Positions 7,037 through 16,175 of a DNA stretch of 64,000 nucleotides are shown here, in pieces. Origin of the DNA: Krasilnikovia cinnamomea (GTDB lineage Bacteria; Actinomycetota; Actinomycetes; Mycobacteriales; Micromonosporaceae). The notes under the pieces are model-generated. The model was not told where the DNA came from. It made no database searches and was given only the letters and a program-made list of their open reading frames with translations. The stretch covers positions 4,960,001 through 5,024,000 of the forward strand of contig NZ_SHKY01000001.1 of assembly GCF_004217545.1 (NCBI RefSeq), given 5' to 3'. Position 1 is the stretch's first letter, and each line of letters starts with the position of its first letter. The translations under genes and the position numbers were made by a program.

Positions 7037-8740
7037 ATGAATCTCGAAGCTCTGCTCTCCGACCGGCTCGCCGCCGCGTTCGCCGCCGTGGCCGGCGGCG
7101 ACGTAGATCCGGCCGTCCGGCGTTCCCAGCACGCCGACTTCCAGTCGGGGGCGGCGCTGCCGCTGGCCCGGCGCCTGGGCCGGGCGCCGAGGGAGATTGC
7201 GGCCGAGGCCGTGGCCCGCGCCGACCTGGCGGGAGTCGCCGTCGCGGAGGTGTCCGGTCCCGGCTTCGTCAACCTCACGGTCGCCGACGAGCTGATCGCG
7301 GACCTGACGAACACGGTCGCGGCCGATCCGCGGCTGGGCGTGCCCGTCACCGCGAAACCGGAGACGGTCGTGGTCGACTACTCCAGTCCCAACGTGGCAA
7401 AGGAGATGCACGTCGGCCATCTGCGCTCGACGGTCATCGGGGACGCCGCCGCGCGGCTGCTCGAATGGCAGGGACACACCGTGATCCGGGCCAACCACCT
7501 CGGCGACTGGGGGACGCCGTTCGGCATGCTCATCGAGCACCTGGTCGATCTCGGCGACACGGGCGAGGGGTCGCTGGCCGACCTGACCGCGTTCTACCAG
7601 GCGGCGCGGGTGAAGTTCGACGCCGACCCCGAGTTCAAGCGGCGGGCCCAGCAACGGGTGGTGGCGCTGCAGAGCGGCGATCCGCAGACCCTGGCGCTGT
7701 GGCGGCGCCTGGTCGCCGCGTCGGAGCGGTACTTCCTCGCGGTCTACGACCTGCTCGGCGTGAGCCTGACCGCGACCGACTTCGCGGGCGAGAGCAGCTA
7801 TCACGACCAGCTCGACTCCGTCGTGGCCGAACTGGACGGCAAGGGCCTGCTGCGGGTCAGCGACGGCGCGCTGTGCGCCTTCCCGGCCGGCTTCACCGGC
7901 CGCGACGGCGAGCCGCTGCCGCTGATCGTACGGAAGGGCGACGGCGGCTACGGGTACGCGGCGACCGACCTCGCCGCCGTGCGGCACCGGGTGCGGACGC
8001 TCGGCGCGTCCCGGATGCTGTACCTGGTCGGCACGCCGCAGCGGACGCATTTCCAGATGGTGTTCGCGGTGGCTCGGGAAGCGGGCTGGCTGCCCGGCGG
8101 GGTGTCCGCCGAGCATGTCGAGTTCGGTTCGATCCTCGGCCCGGACGGCCGGATGCTGAAGACCCGGGCCGGCGGCACGGTGAAGCTGGCCGAGCTGCTG
8201 GACGAGGCGGTCCAGCGGGCCTCGGCGCTGGCCGCGGCGAAGACACCCGGCCTGGAACCGGCCGCCCTGGCCCGGGTCGGCCGGCAGGTCGGCACGGGCG
8301 CGATCAAGTACGCCGACCTGTCCACCGACCGGCGCTCGGACTACGTGTTCGACTGGGACCGGATGCTGGCCCTGACCGGCAACACCGGCCCCTACCTGCA
8401 GTACGCGTACGCCCGGATCAGTTCGATCTTCCGGCGCGCCGGTGCGGCCGCCGCACCCGGACCGGTGGCCGTCACCGAGGCGGCCGAGCGGGCGTTGGCG
8501 CTGGAGCTGATCGGCTTCGCGCCCGTGCTGGCCGAGGCCGGTCGGTCCCTCGACTTCCACCGGCTCACCGGCTACCTGTACGGGCTGGCCACCGCGTTCA
8601 GCGCGTTCTACGAGAAGTGTCCGGTGCTGAGCGCGCCGCCGCAGATGCGGGCCAGCCGGCTGGCGCTGTGCGACCTGACCGCCCGGACCCTGCGGCAGGG
8701 CCTGGACCTGCTCGGCATCGCCACCCCGGACCGTCTGTGA
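7037..8740 (+). CDS. argS: Arginyl-tRNA synthetase
   Basis: A 567-residue class I synthetase that charges tRNA-Arg in the cytoplasm. Order: N-terminal Add1-type domain (MNLEALLSDRLAAAF... VSGPGFVNLTVAD), Rossmann core with the HIGH motif in SSPNVAKEMHVGHLRSTVIGD, the KMSKS-equivalent loop GPDGRMLKTRAGGTVKL, then the C-terminal anticodon-binding helices (NTGPYLQYAYARISSIFRRA). The ATG at 7037 follows AAAGGGG at a good distance; upstream in-frame sequence is leader. It is a single-gene unit behind a candidate attenuator. Confidence 0.97.
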   Translation: MNLEALLSDRLAAAFAAVAGGDVDPAVRRSQHADFQSGAALPLARRLGRAPREIAAEAVARADLAGVAVAEVSGPGFVNLTVADELIADLTNTVAADPRLGVPVTAKPETVVVDYSSPNVAKEMHVGHLRSTVIGDAAARLLEWQGHTVIRANHLGDWGTPFGMLIEHLVDLGDTGEGSLADLTAFYQAARVKFDADPEFKRRAQQRVVALQSGDPQTLALWRRLVAASERYFLAVYDLLGVSLTATDFAGESSYHDQLDSVVAELDGKGLLRVSDGALCAFPAGFTGRDGEPLPLIVRKGDGGYGYAATDLAAVRHRVRTLGASRMLYLVGTPQRTHFQMVFAVAREAGWLPGGVSAEHVEFGSILGPDGRMLKTRAGGTVKLAELLDEAVQRASALAAAKTPGLEPAALARVGRQVGTGAIKYADLSTDRRSDYVFDWDRMLALTGNTGPYLQYAYARISSIFRRAGAAAAPGPVAVTEAAERALALELIGFAPVLAEAGRSLDFHRLTGYLYGLATAFSAFYEKCPVLSAPPQMRASRLALCDLTARTLRQGLDLLGIATPDRL

Positions 8741-9090
8741 ACGTCCGTAGGGCTGCGAATGGTTCAGTACGTCGGTTGCTAACGGTCAAGTCGCGCAGGT
8801 CAGGTGCCATGCTGGTCGGACCGCGAAGGAGGCGCTGATCCGGCGTCGTCGACCATCGTCCACACCATCAGAATCAGCGCCGAACCGGTTGCCCGGCTGA
8901 CGGCGGCCACGGCGTCCTCGATCGAGCCGGGGCCCGCCGTCCCGCCACGAATCGGCGGCCGACGACTTCCGCGAGGCGCTGCACGAGCTGGGTTGACCGC
9001 AGTCGGGTCACTCTCGATTGTCGATGTCTGGGCCGTTAGGGTGCGGGAGGCGCTCACGAGGCGCCGTACCGATCCCCCGAAAGGCCCACG
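8741..9090. other. Intergenic region, no convincing gene
   Basis: These 350 bp between argS and the 5'-nucleotidase hold only short frames. A 96-residue frame (8804-9094) overlaps the next gene out of frame and has no family look. A 9-residue frame at 8809-8838 (MLVGPRRRR) is curious but unsupported. A short stretch ending ESAADDFREALHELG (stop at 8996) has no start and may be a decayed gene end. Confidence 0.5.
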
Positions 9091-10893
9091 ATGACCCTCC
9101 CCTCCCGGGTGTCCCGGCGCAGCATCCTGGCCGTCGCGGCCGCCTCCGTCGCCGCCCCGGTCGCGGCGCCCGCCGGCGCCCAGGCCGCCCCGTCCCAGGC
9201 CGCCCCGTCCCACCCCGCCACGAAGACCTACGACCTCACCGTGCTCGGCACCTCCGACACCCACGGCAACGTCTACAACTGGGACTACTACTCCGACCGC
9301 GAATTCGACGACAAGGCGCACAACGACGTCGGCGTGGCCAAGCTGGCCGCCCTGGTGAACCAGATCCGGGCGCAGCGCTGCGGCAAAGCCACCCTGGTGC
9401 TCGACGCGGGCGACACCATCCAGGGCACGCCGCTGGCCACGTACTACGCCAAGCAGGAGCCGATCACCTCGACCGGCGAGAAGCACCCGATGTCGCGGGC
9501 CATGAACGTACTGCGCTACGACGCGGTGACGCTCGGAAACCACGAGTTCAACTACGGGCTGCCGCTGCTGAACCTGTGGATCCGCCAGCTCGGTTTCCCG
9601 GCGCTGGCCGCCAACGCGGTGCACGCGGGCACGAGCCGCCCGGCCTTCACCCCGTACGTGATCAAGAAGGTGTCGCTGGGTCCCGGCGCGCCCGTGCTGC
9701 GCGTGGGCATCCTCGGCCTGACCAACCCGGGCATCGCCATCTGGGACCGGGTCAACGTCGAGGGCAAGCTGGAGTTCCGCGACATGGTGGCCACGGCCGC
9801 GCACTGGGTGCCGATCATCCGCGCCCGCGGCGCCGACCTGGTCCTGGTCAGCGCGCACGGCGGCGACAGCGGCACCTCCAGTTACGGGCCGGAACTGCCC
9901 AACGAGAACCCGTGCGCGCTCATCGCGCAGCAGGTGCCGGGCATCGACGCGATCCTGTTCGGGCACGCCCACGCGGAGGTCCCGCAGCGGTTCGTCACCA
10001 ACGACGCCACCGGAGCGCAGGTGCTGCTGTCGGAGCCGTCGAAGTGGGGCCAGCGGCTGACCCGGATGGACTTCACGCTGACCCGCGACCGGGGGCGCTG
10101 GGTCGTCACGGAGAAGAGGGCGGCCACGCTCAACACCAACACCGTGGCCGAGGATCCGGACGTGCTCGCGGCGGTGCGGGCGCAGCACGCCAAGACCGTC
10201 GCGTACGTGAACCGGGTCGTCGCCACGTCCACGCAGGAACTGTCCGCGGCCGAATCGCGCTACCGGGACACGCCGATCCTGGACTTCATCAACAAGGTGC
10301 AGGCCGACACGGTGGCCGCGGCGCTGGCCGGCACGGAACACGCGGGGCTGCCGGTGCTGTCGATCGCGGCGCCGTTCAGCCGGACCGCGGTGTTCCCGAA
10401 GGGCGAGGTGAAGATCAAGGACGTCGCCGGGCTGTACATCTACGACAACACGCTCGAGGCGGTGGTGCTCACCGGCGCGGAGGTTCGGGCGTACCTGGAG
10501 TATTCCGCGAAGTACTTCGTGACGCTGGACCCGCAGGCGCCGGTGGATCCGGCGACGATCAGTGACCCGGCGGTCCCGGACTACAACTACGACATCCTGT
10601 CCGGGGTGGACTACGACATCGACATCAGCCGGCCGGTGGGGCAGCGGATCACCCGGCTGTCGTTCGGTGGTGCCGAGGTGGCGGCCGACGCCCGCTTCGT
10701 CGTCGCGGTGAACAACTACCGCCGCAGCGGCGGCGGCAACTTCCCCGGCATCGTGAAACCGCAGGTCTACAACGCCCAGCAGGAGATCCGTCAGCTGCTC
10801 ATCGACTGGGCGCAGGCCAAGGGCCAGATCGATCCCGCGGACTTCTTCGTCGCCAACTGGCGGCTGGTGCGCGGGGGTGTGCCCGTCTTCTGA
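9091..10893 (+). CDS. Secreted 5'-nucleotidase / 2',3'-cyclic phosphodiesterase (UshA-like)
   Basis: A 600-residue exported metallophosphoesterase. The N-terminus VSRRSILAVAAASVAAPVAA is a twin-arginine (Tat) signal. The two-metal site shows in LTVLGTSDTHGNV, LVLDAGDTIQGT, TLGNHEFNYG, VLVSAHGGDSG and ILFGHAHAEVPQ, covering all five calcineurin-type motifs. The C-terminal 5'-nucleotidase substrate-binding domain follows (about 390-590), with the nucleobase-stacking region YDILSGVDYDIDI and RFVVAVNNYRRSGGGNFPG. It likely hydrolyses extracellular nucleotides to recover phosphate and nucleosides. ATG 9091 follows GAAAGG. A strong hairpin lies 8 bp beyond the stop. Confidence 0.93.
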   Translation: MTLPSRVSRRSILAVAAASVAAPVAAPAGAQAAPSQAAPSHPATKTYDLTVLGTSDTHGNVYNWDYYSDREFDDKAHNDVGVAKLAALVNQIRAQRCGKATLVLDAGDTIQGTPLATYYAKQEPITSTGEKHPMSRAMNVLRYDAVTLGNHEFNYGLPLLNLWIRQLGFPALAANAVHAGTSRPAFTPYVIKKVSLGPGAPVLRVGILGLTNPGIAIWDRVNVEGKLEFRDMVATAAHWVPIIRARGADLVLVSAHGGDSGTSSYGPELPNENPCALIAQQVPGIDAILFGHAHAEVPQRFVTNDATGAQVLLSEPSKWGQRLTRMDFTLTRDRGRWVVTEKRAATLNTNTVAEDPDVLAAVRAQHAKTVAYVNRVVATSTQELSAAESRYRDTPILDFINKVQADTVAAALAGTEHAGLPVLSIAAPFSRTAVFPKGEVKIKDVAGLYIYDNTLEAVVLTGAEVRAYLEYSAKYFVTLDPQAPVDPATISDPAVPDYNYDILSGVDYDIDISRPVGQRITRLSFGGAEVAADARFVVAVNNYRRSGGGNFPGIVKPQVYNAQQEIRQLLIDWAQAKGQIDPADFFVANWRLVRGGVPVF

Positions 10894-10900
10894 CTCCTCC

Positions 10901-10930
10901 GATGGGCGTGTCGTGCGCGGCACGCCCATC
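10901..10930. terminator. Bidirectional terminator hairpin
   Basis: GATGGGCGTG (10901-10910) and CACGCCCATC (10921-10930) form a perfect 10-bp stem with a 10-nt loop in the 44-bp gap between two converging genes. Confidence 0.8.
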
Positions 10931-10937
10931 CGCGGCC

Positions 10938-11603
10938 TCAGCGCCGCTTCATGACGGTCCAGTCCCCGTTGGAGTCCGCGGTCACCCGCAGCACCTTGTC
11001 CTTGCCGCTGGCGAGCGTGAGTACGCACGAGTAGCCACGCAGGCCGTCGTCGCCGCGCTCGTCGAGCGCCTGGCACTTCGCCTCGGTCGCGGTCAGCTTC
11101 GCGGCCTTCTGCAGTTCGCCGTCGGTGACGATGTTCTCCTGGAGCTGCTTGAGCACCGCGCCCTCCCGCAACTCGAGATACCCGGGCAGGATCAACGCCT
11201 GGCCCACACCCACGGTGACCAGGGCGCCGAGCACCAGCGACACGCCGAAGACGATCCAGTACGGCGCCACCCCCGCCCGGATGCGCCGCGCTGTCGCGGC
11301 GCGGCGGCGCGCGGGGATGGCGCCGAAAACGCCGAACAGCAGGGTCCACACGGCCACGGGCCACGCCGCCGGCGGCCGCGGCCGTGTCGCCAGCTCCAAC
11401 TCCTCCGGGTAACGGACCAGTGCCTGTCCGTGACGAAGGTGGGGGGCCTCCAGGTCGAACTCGCTCGGCGGAGCCGTCGGTGGCTGCGCCCACGGCGGCG
11501 CGGTCGGGTACTGCGGCCGCGGCAGCAGGGGCTGCGATGTGTACGGGTCGGACGGCGACGGGTAGCCGGCGAAGTCCTGGCCGTACGAAGCCTGCGTGGT
11601 CAT
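10938..11603 (-). CDS. Membrane protein with Pro-rich cytoplasmic tail and small C-terminal domain
   Basis: A 221-residue protein. The first 70 residues are disordered and rich in Pro, Ser, Gln and Tyr (YPSPSDPYTSQPLLPRPQYP). Two membrane spans follow (AWPVAVWTLLFGVFGAIPA, YWIVFGVSLVLGALVTVGVG), then an outer domain of about 80 residues with two cysteines (KCQALDER, GYSCVLTL) that may form a disulfide, ending DSNGDWTVMKRR. The layout resembles DUF4190/DUF4333-like actinobacterial envelope proteins; the C-terminal part has the DUF4333 look (C...C, D.dG.w). Function unknown. The kinase gene lies upstream on the same strand, 180 bp away. Confidence 0.75.
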   Translation of the reverse strand: MTTQASYGQDFAGYPSPSDPYTSQPLLPRPQYPTAPPWAQPPTAPPSEFDLEAPHLRHGQALVRYPEELELATRPRPPAAWPVAVWTLLFGVFGAIPARRRAATARRIRAGVAPYWIVFGVSLVLGALVTVGVGQALILPGYLELREGAVLKQLQENIVTDGELQKAAKLTATEAKCQALDERGDDGLRGYSCVLTLASGKDKVLRVTADSNGDWTVMKRR

Positions 11604-11783
11604 GTGGGGGGCCTTTCGAGCAGCGGCCCGGTTGCAACCAACCGCGCCAGTTCCCGCCCCATCGGCGCGACCCCGGCGGACTTGATCCCGCCGTGTTCAA
11701 GTCTCGCTCTGGATCACCTCAGTGCCGGGTTGACCTTGCCGCGGCCACGCGGAGCCGCAGGTCAGTGCAGAGGTGCGGCGGGG

Positions 11784-13235
11784 TCAGCCGCCGCCACCGG
11801 CCTCCGGGCCGACGCCCTCGCCGTCGCCGCCGCCGCCCGTGGGGGCGGTGGTCGGCGTCGTCGTGGTGGACTGCGTGGGCGTGGTGGTCGTCGTCTGCGT
11901 CGTCGGGGTCGTCGTCGGCGTCTCCGTCGTCGGGGCGGTGGTCGACGGGGCCGTGGACGGCGTGGCCGACGGGGGAGCCGACGCGGGGGAGCTCTGGTGC
12001 TGGGGGGTACCGGCGGGCTTGTTGGGCGCCCGCGTCGTAGTGAACGTGCGGGTCGGCTCCACCGGTTCGTCCGATACCCCGGTGTCCGTGCTGGCCTCGA
12101 CTGACGGCGGGTTCACCGTGCCGCCGTTGCTCTCGCCCCCGCCGCCGCCCATCGACGCGAAGGCGATGCCGAATCCGATGATGACCGCGGCCAGCCCGAG
12201 CAGGATCAGCAGGCCCGCGAACCGGCTGCGCTGGCCGAGGCTGCGCTGGGGCGGTGCGGCGACCGGGGCGCGGGGGACGGGTACGGTCAGCGGCGGGGCG
12301 GTGAGCTGCGTACCGGTCAGCCGGGCGCCGGCCGGGCTGGCCAGGCTGGTCCCGGTCAGGTGGGCCGTGGTCATGCCGGTGCCGGTGAGCGAGCGCCAGT
12401 CCATCGGGCCGGCGGCGGCCAGCGCCGCGTCCGCGAACTCGGCCGCGCTGGCGAAGCGGTCGTCCGGCGACTTCGCCATGGCGCGGCTGATCAGGTGGCG
12501 CACGGGCAGGGACACGTCGCCGGGCAGCGGTTCCGGCTCCTCCTCCAGGTGGCGCAGCGCCACCTGCAGCGCGTTGTCCCCGTCGAACGGCGGATGTCCG
12601 GCGATGCAGTGGTAGGCCACCGCGCCTAGTGCATAGATGTCCGTGGCCGGGGTGACGTTGCCCTTGGCCACCTGCTCGGGGGCCATGTACAGGGCCGTGC
12701 CGACGATCGCGTTGAGGCCGGTGACGCTGGTGACCGCGTTCGAGCGGGCCACCCCGAAGTCGACCAGGATCACGGTGCCGTTCGGCTTGACGATGAGGTT
12801 GCCCGGCTTGACGTCGCGGTGCACCGTGCCGTTCAGGTGGGCGGCATGCAGCGCGTCCGCGGCCTGGGCGACGATCGACATGGTCTCGGCGACCTCGAGC
12901 GCGCCCTGCTCCTTGAGCCGGGTGGACAGCGGCTCCCCGTCGACGTACGCCATCACCAGGTACGCGCACTGCGTCTCGTCGGCGGGGTCGCCGGCGCTGG
13001 CGTAGTCGTACACCTCGACGACGCCGGGGTGGCGGAACGCCGCCATCATCCGGGCCTCACCGTAGAAGCGCGCGGCGAACTCCGGATCGGAGATCATGTT
13101 CTGCCGCAACACCTTCACGGCGATGGTACGGCCGAGCACGATGTCCGTGCCGCGCCACACATCGCCCATGCCACCGGTGGCGATGCGCTCGTCCAACCGA
13201 TAGCGGTTGTCCAGAAGGTGTCCCGAACTGAGCAC
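11784..13235 (-). CDS. Transmembrane serine/threonine protein kinase (Hanks type)
   Basis: A 483-residue receptor-like kinase. The kinase domain (about 10-270) is complete: glycine loop IATGGMGDVWRG, VAIK-type lysine in TIAVKVLR, catalytic loop VHRDVKPGNLIV, DFGVARS, and activation segment GTALYMAPEQ. A linker, one membrane span (GLLILLGLAAVIIGFGIAFA) and a long Thr/Pro/Ser-rich tail (TTTPTTQTTTTTPTQSTTTT) with a Gly-rich end follow. There are no PASTA repeats, so the sensor is not the usual muropeptide binder; the tail looks like a wall-spanning stalk. It is closest to actinobacterial PknA/PknB-like kinases. The upstream META-lipoprotein gene is on the same strand with about 130 bp between. 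Confidence 0.93.
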   Translation of the reverse strand: MLSSGHLLDNRYRLDERIATGGMGDVWRGTDIVLGRTIAVKVLRQNMISDPEFAARFYGEARMMAAFRHPGVVEVYDYASAGDPADETQCAYLVMAYVDGEPLSTRLKEQGALEVAETMSIVAQAADALHAAHLNGTVHRDVKPGNLIVKPNGTVILVDFGVARSNAVTSVTGLNAIVGTALYMAPEQVAKGNVTPATDIYALGAVAYHCIAGHPPFDGDNALQVALRHLEEEPEPLPGDVSLPVRHLISRAMAKSPDDRFASAAEFADAALAAAGPMDWRSLTGTGMTTAHLTGTSLASPAGARLTGTQLTAPPLTVPVPRAPVAAPPQRSLGQRSRFAGLLILLGLAAVIIGFGIAFASMGGGGGESNGGTVNPPSVEASTDTGVSDEPVEPTRTFTTTRAPNKPAGTPQHQSSPASAPPSATPSTAPSTTAPTTETPTTTPTTQTTTTTPTQSTTTTPTTAPTGGGGDGEGVGPEAGGGG

Positions 13236-13364
13236 CTGCGGACCTTATCTAATAGAGGCGGGCAAGGGCTCCGACGTTGGGCCGGAGTAAATCGCGGTCA
13301 ACTGTACCGAGCCTGCTCCACGGCCCGCTGTCCCGCAGCCGACGGTGTGGCGTGGCGCGCCCGC

Positions 13365-14150
13365 TCAGGAGGTGGTCCGGAGCTGCAGCGCCCGCCCGTC
13401 CGGGTGGGTGAGCATGAGTTGGGCGCCGGTGATGCGGTAGGACAGTGTGCCGCGCAACATTCCCAGCACGGCGCGGTCCAGCGCGCGCGATTCGGGGCTG
13501 CAGTCCCGTCCGCGGGCCGTGATCTGACCAAAGGTAACTGTCGTGTCGCTGACCGTGACAGCCCCGTCGAGCCCGGTGCAGCCAGCCGAGCCCGTGACCC
13601 GCCCGGCCCCGAAGACCAGGTGCGCCTGGGTACCGGCCGGGACCGAGGCGGCCGTGTCGCCCTGGACCAGGGTCTGCACCGACCACCGCGGACCGGCCAG
13701 CGGCCGGTCGGGCTCGGCGGAGCGGATGTCGACGAGCCGCAGCCGGGCGGTGCCGGTGCTCAGCAGCAGGACGTCGCCGGTGAGCTGCCAGCGGGGACCC
13801 TCCTGGAGGAAGCCGGTCAGCCAGGCGTCCTGATCCATCAGCGCGGCCGGGCAGGCCATCATCGTGCCGCCGACATCGGACACGACCAGCCGCTGATCGT
13901 CGGGGGTGACCGTGGCGGTGAGGTGGTTGCATCCGGCCTCGGCGCTCAGGGTGCCCGGCTCGAAGCTGAGCCGCACCCGGGAGCCCGCGACGAGCTGCCT
14001 GGTCTGGCCGTCCGCCGGGTCCGGTGCGGAGACGAAGGTCCGTCCGATGAGGGCCGCAGCCGGGGAGGGCTGGTCGGCGGCGCCCTGGCCGCATCCCGCG
14101 ATCGACATGATCGTCACCGCCGTGAGAAATCGCCGCCATCTGGTCGTCAT
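13365..14150 (-). CDS. Lipoprotein with two META domains
   Basis: A 261-residue protein with a lipoprotein signal (RFLTAVTIMSIAGC; Cys20 would be lipidated). Two META/HslJ-type repeats follow: one around residues 33-125 (LIGRTFVSA..., LSAEAGCNHLTATV, MMACPAALMDQDAWL) and one around 155-258 (LAGPRWSVQTL, VTGSAGCTGLDGAV). The cysteines after GxAGCN match the disulfide pattern of META domains. HslJ-like proteins act in the envelope and are linked to stress or antibiotic tolerance; the role here is unknown. Confidence 0.88.
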   Translation of the reverse strand: MTTRWRRFLTAVTIMSIAGCGQGAADQPSPAAALIGRTFVSAPDPADGQTRQLVAGSRVRLSFEPGTLSAEAGCNHLTATVTPDDQRLVVSDVGGTMMACPAALMDQDAWLTGFLQEGPRWQLTGDVLLLSTGTARLRLVDIRSAEPDRPLAGPRWSVQTLVQGDTAASVPAGTQAHLVFGAGRVTGSAGCTGLDGAVTVSDTTVTFGQITARGRDCSPESRALDRAVLGMLRGTLSYRITGAQLMLTHPDGRALQLRTTS

Positions 14151-14218
14151 ACCCGCTGGGACGGGATTTCCGTGCCGTACGTTCCCATGATCTCGCTTTT
14201 GTCGTCACCACGACGAAG

Positions 14219-14238
14219 GCCCGGCGCCATTGCCGGGC
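14219..14238 (-). terminator. Hairpin downstream of the trypsin-like protease gene
   Basis: GCCCGGC (14219-14225) and GCCGGGC (14232-14238) form a 7-bp stem with a 6-nt loop, 23 bp past the stop codon of the protease gene read on the minus strand. Confidence 0.55.
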
Positions 14239-14260
14239 TCCGCCGTTCATCGGAGGCTGA

Positions 14261-15238
14261 TCACGCCGGTGACAATCCCTCGGCGTAGTCGTAGAGGCTC
14301 TTGATGTCGTTGTCGAAGTACGGCCCGTCCATTTGGTCGGGGTTGCCGTGGCGGTGGCTCACGACGCTGTTGGAGTATCCGAGACCTGTTTGATCGTTGT
14401 ATTCCTGCAGCCAGGGCCCGCCGCTCGAACCCTGCGTCATGTTGCACCAGGCCCGGACCTGCTGGTTGTGACCGTTCCACGTGGTGCCCTGGCAGAAGTA
14501 CTGGACGTCGCCCGGGAAGCCCCCGGCCGCCGGATAGCCGAGAATGGTCACCGCGACCGAGTAGCCCCAGTTCCACCGCAGGCCCATGCCGCCGACGGTG
14601 TCGACCACCTTGGCGTTGTAGATGCCGCCGTTGTTCATGATCGCGATGGCCATGTCCTCGTCACTGCTGCTGCTGCTGACCCACGCCGTACGGGCGGTCA
14701 GGTTGCCGGCCACGAACCGGCCCGCCGGCTCGGCGCCCTGCCGGAATCCCGGCACGAAGATGAAGTTGGAGTACCAGCCGCCGCCCGCGCCCGCGTGTAC
14801 GCAGTGGCCCGCGGTGAGGACCAGGCGACGCTTTCCGCTGTTCAGCGCGCTCGCCGAGCACTGCCCCGTGCCACCGGGCACCGTCACGTACACCTTGCCG
14901 ACGATGATGGACTGGTTCAGCGCGGCGATGCCTCTGGGCGGGTGGATCGGGGCGATGCTGCCCGGCTTGCCCTGCGGCGCGGCTGCGCTCGGCCCGGTGG
15001 TGTCCGGCGCCTTGAGGTCCAGATCCACGGCGGACGCCATGCGTTGCGGGGTCCAGTACGCCTCCACCGCCGCGACGGCGGCCGGGCTGTTGACGGCTTG
15101 GCCGTCCGCCGTACGGGCAACCGTGCTGACGTTGCCGGACGCCGCGGTGGACGGTTGAGCCTGGGCCACCGCGCCCCCGCTCAGCGTCAGTGCCAGGGCG
15201 ATCGCCGAGACGGACGCCGGTCTGATGATTGATCTCAT
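14261..15238 (-). CDS. Secreted trypsin-like serine endopeptidase
   Basis: A 325-residue exported protease of the glutamyl-endopeptidase/V8-like group. The ATG at 15238 follows AAGGGGAA and starts the signal peptide MRSIIRPASVSAIALALTLS (cleavage near AQAQ). The catalytic triad is legible: His in LVLTAGHC, Asp in SSDEDMAIAIM, Ser in TQGSSGGPW. A propeptide of about 75 residues containing YWTPQRMASAVDLDL precedes the mature domain, as in Streptomyces relatives. Cys pairs flank the His (CSAS...GHC) and Ser (FCQG...WCNMT) regions. It is likely released to digest external protein. Confidence 0.92.
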   Translation of the reverse strand: MRSIIRPASVSAIALALTLSGGAVAQAQPSTAASGNVSTVARTADGQAVNSPAAVAAVEAYWTPQRMASAVDLDLKAPDTTGPSAAAPQGKPGSIAPIHPPRGIAALNQSIIVGKVYVTVPGGTGQCSASALNSGKRRLVLTAGHCVHAGAGGGWYSNFIFVPGFRQGAEPAGRFVAGNLTARTAWVSSSSSDEDMAIAIMNNGGIYNAKVVDTVGGMGLRWNWGYSVAVTILGYPAAGGFPGDVQYFCQGTTWNGHNQQVRAWCNMTQGSSGGPWLQEYNDQTGLGYSNSVVSHRHGNPDQMDGPYFDNDIKSLYDYAEGLSPA

Positions 15239-15776
15239 ACGGAATTCCCCTTTCCGTAGACGACTGCGGTTCACAAATCTAATTGATCGTTTTCAATGTT
15301 GTGTCAGCCGCGTGACTCCGTAACCTCAGTGGCTCATGCATTTGTTCACGGGATTCGGCGCTGGCAGCAGAAATAGTCCGGGAAATGTGAACGCTGGAGA
15401 GGGGAAGGCGGTACGGTCCGCGTAAAGGAAGAAATGCGCAAGTCTCGACACCAGGCGGGCAGAGGTGAACGGATCCGCGCGATCGCGCTGTCCGCCCCGG
15501 CGGTCACCTGTTCGAGTGCGTGACCCTCGGTTGTGATGCAAATCACTCTGGGTAATTGGGTGGACGTCGCTCGATAAGCTGGGCTTGTTTCATATGGGGC
15601 GCACAGCCGCCTGTCAGGTTCGCGGACTAGCCTTTCGGTCGGTTTCACCAGAGCCCAGCGGGGGGAGATAAGTGCGCCCCCCGGCGACGGGTCGCAGTGG
15701 GCGTGGCAATACGCTGCGTCGCGGTCCGCGCACAGAGGAGACGCCCGGGGCATCCCGGGCGGGTGGAGGTAGTGCC
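15239..15776. other. Long intergenic region between the protease and STAS genes
   Basis: 538 bp with no frame that has both coding bias and a ribosome site; the short minus-strand frames are Arg/Ser-rich shadows. It is less GC-rich than the coding DNA around it (for example near 15280-15310 and 15530-15600), as promoter DNA tends to be. It must carry divergent promoters for the protease and the STAS gene. I could not assign boxes confidently. Confidence 0.5.
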
Positions 15777-16142
15777 GTGACGCTGTCGATGCTGACGTCG
15801 ACGCTGGCCACAGGCGTGGTGGAGATCTCGCCGATCGGCGAGATCGACGTCGAGAACGCCTACGAGATCCGGGAAGCCGTGGCCGCCCAGCTCGACGCGG
15901 TCAAGCCCGCCCGCATCGAGCTCAACATGCGGGGCGTCACGTTCATCGACTCCACCGGGATCAGCGCCCTCGTGGCGGCCTTCCAGCTCGCCCGGATCGG
16001 CGGCACCCAGCTCGTGGTGACCCAGCCGAGCCGCTTCGCGCACCGCCAGCTCTGGGTCGCCGGGCTGCTGGGGCTGTTCGGCACCCCGCACCCGCACGAG
16101 GGCCCCGAGTCGGCGGAGCAGCCCGCGGTGTCCGGCGCCTGA
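15777..16142 (+). CDS. STAS-domain anti-sigma factor antagonist
   Basis: A 121-residue single STAS domain. The GTG at 15777 has GGAGGT seven bases upstream. Key motif: GVTFIDSTGISALVAAFQ, where the Ser of DSTG is the residue phosphorylated by an anti-sigma kinase in SpoIIAA/RsbV-type proteins. Other strands read VVEISPIGEIDVENAYEIREAV and ARIELNMRG. In the unphosphorylated form such proteins bind the anti-sigma factor and free a sigma factor. No partner kinase or sigma gene is adjacent, which is common in actinomycetes. The tail (PHEGPESAEQPAVSGA) is disordered. Confidence 0.9.
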   Translation: MTLSMLTSTLATGVVEISPIGEIDVENAYEIREAVAAQLDAVKPARIELNMRGVTFIDSTGISALVAAFQLARIGGTQLVVTQPSRFAHRQLWVAGLLGLFGTPHPHEGPESAEQPAVSGA

Positions 16143-16175
16143 ACCCTCGCGCCCCGGGCGCTGCGAGCGGCCGTC

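Noticed and set aside
8804-9094. A 96-codon plus-strand frame and the 9-codon frame MLVGPRRRR after argS
   Set aside because: No convincing ribosome site for the first, which overlaps the next gene out of frame; the second is too short and is not followed by an Arg-related gene.
8800-11700. A 966-codon antisense frame over the 5'-nucleotidase
   Set aside because: Low-complexity Arg/Gly/Val composition, and the opposite strand carries a full Tat-exported enzyme.
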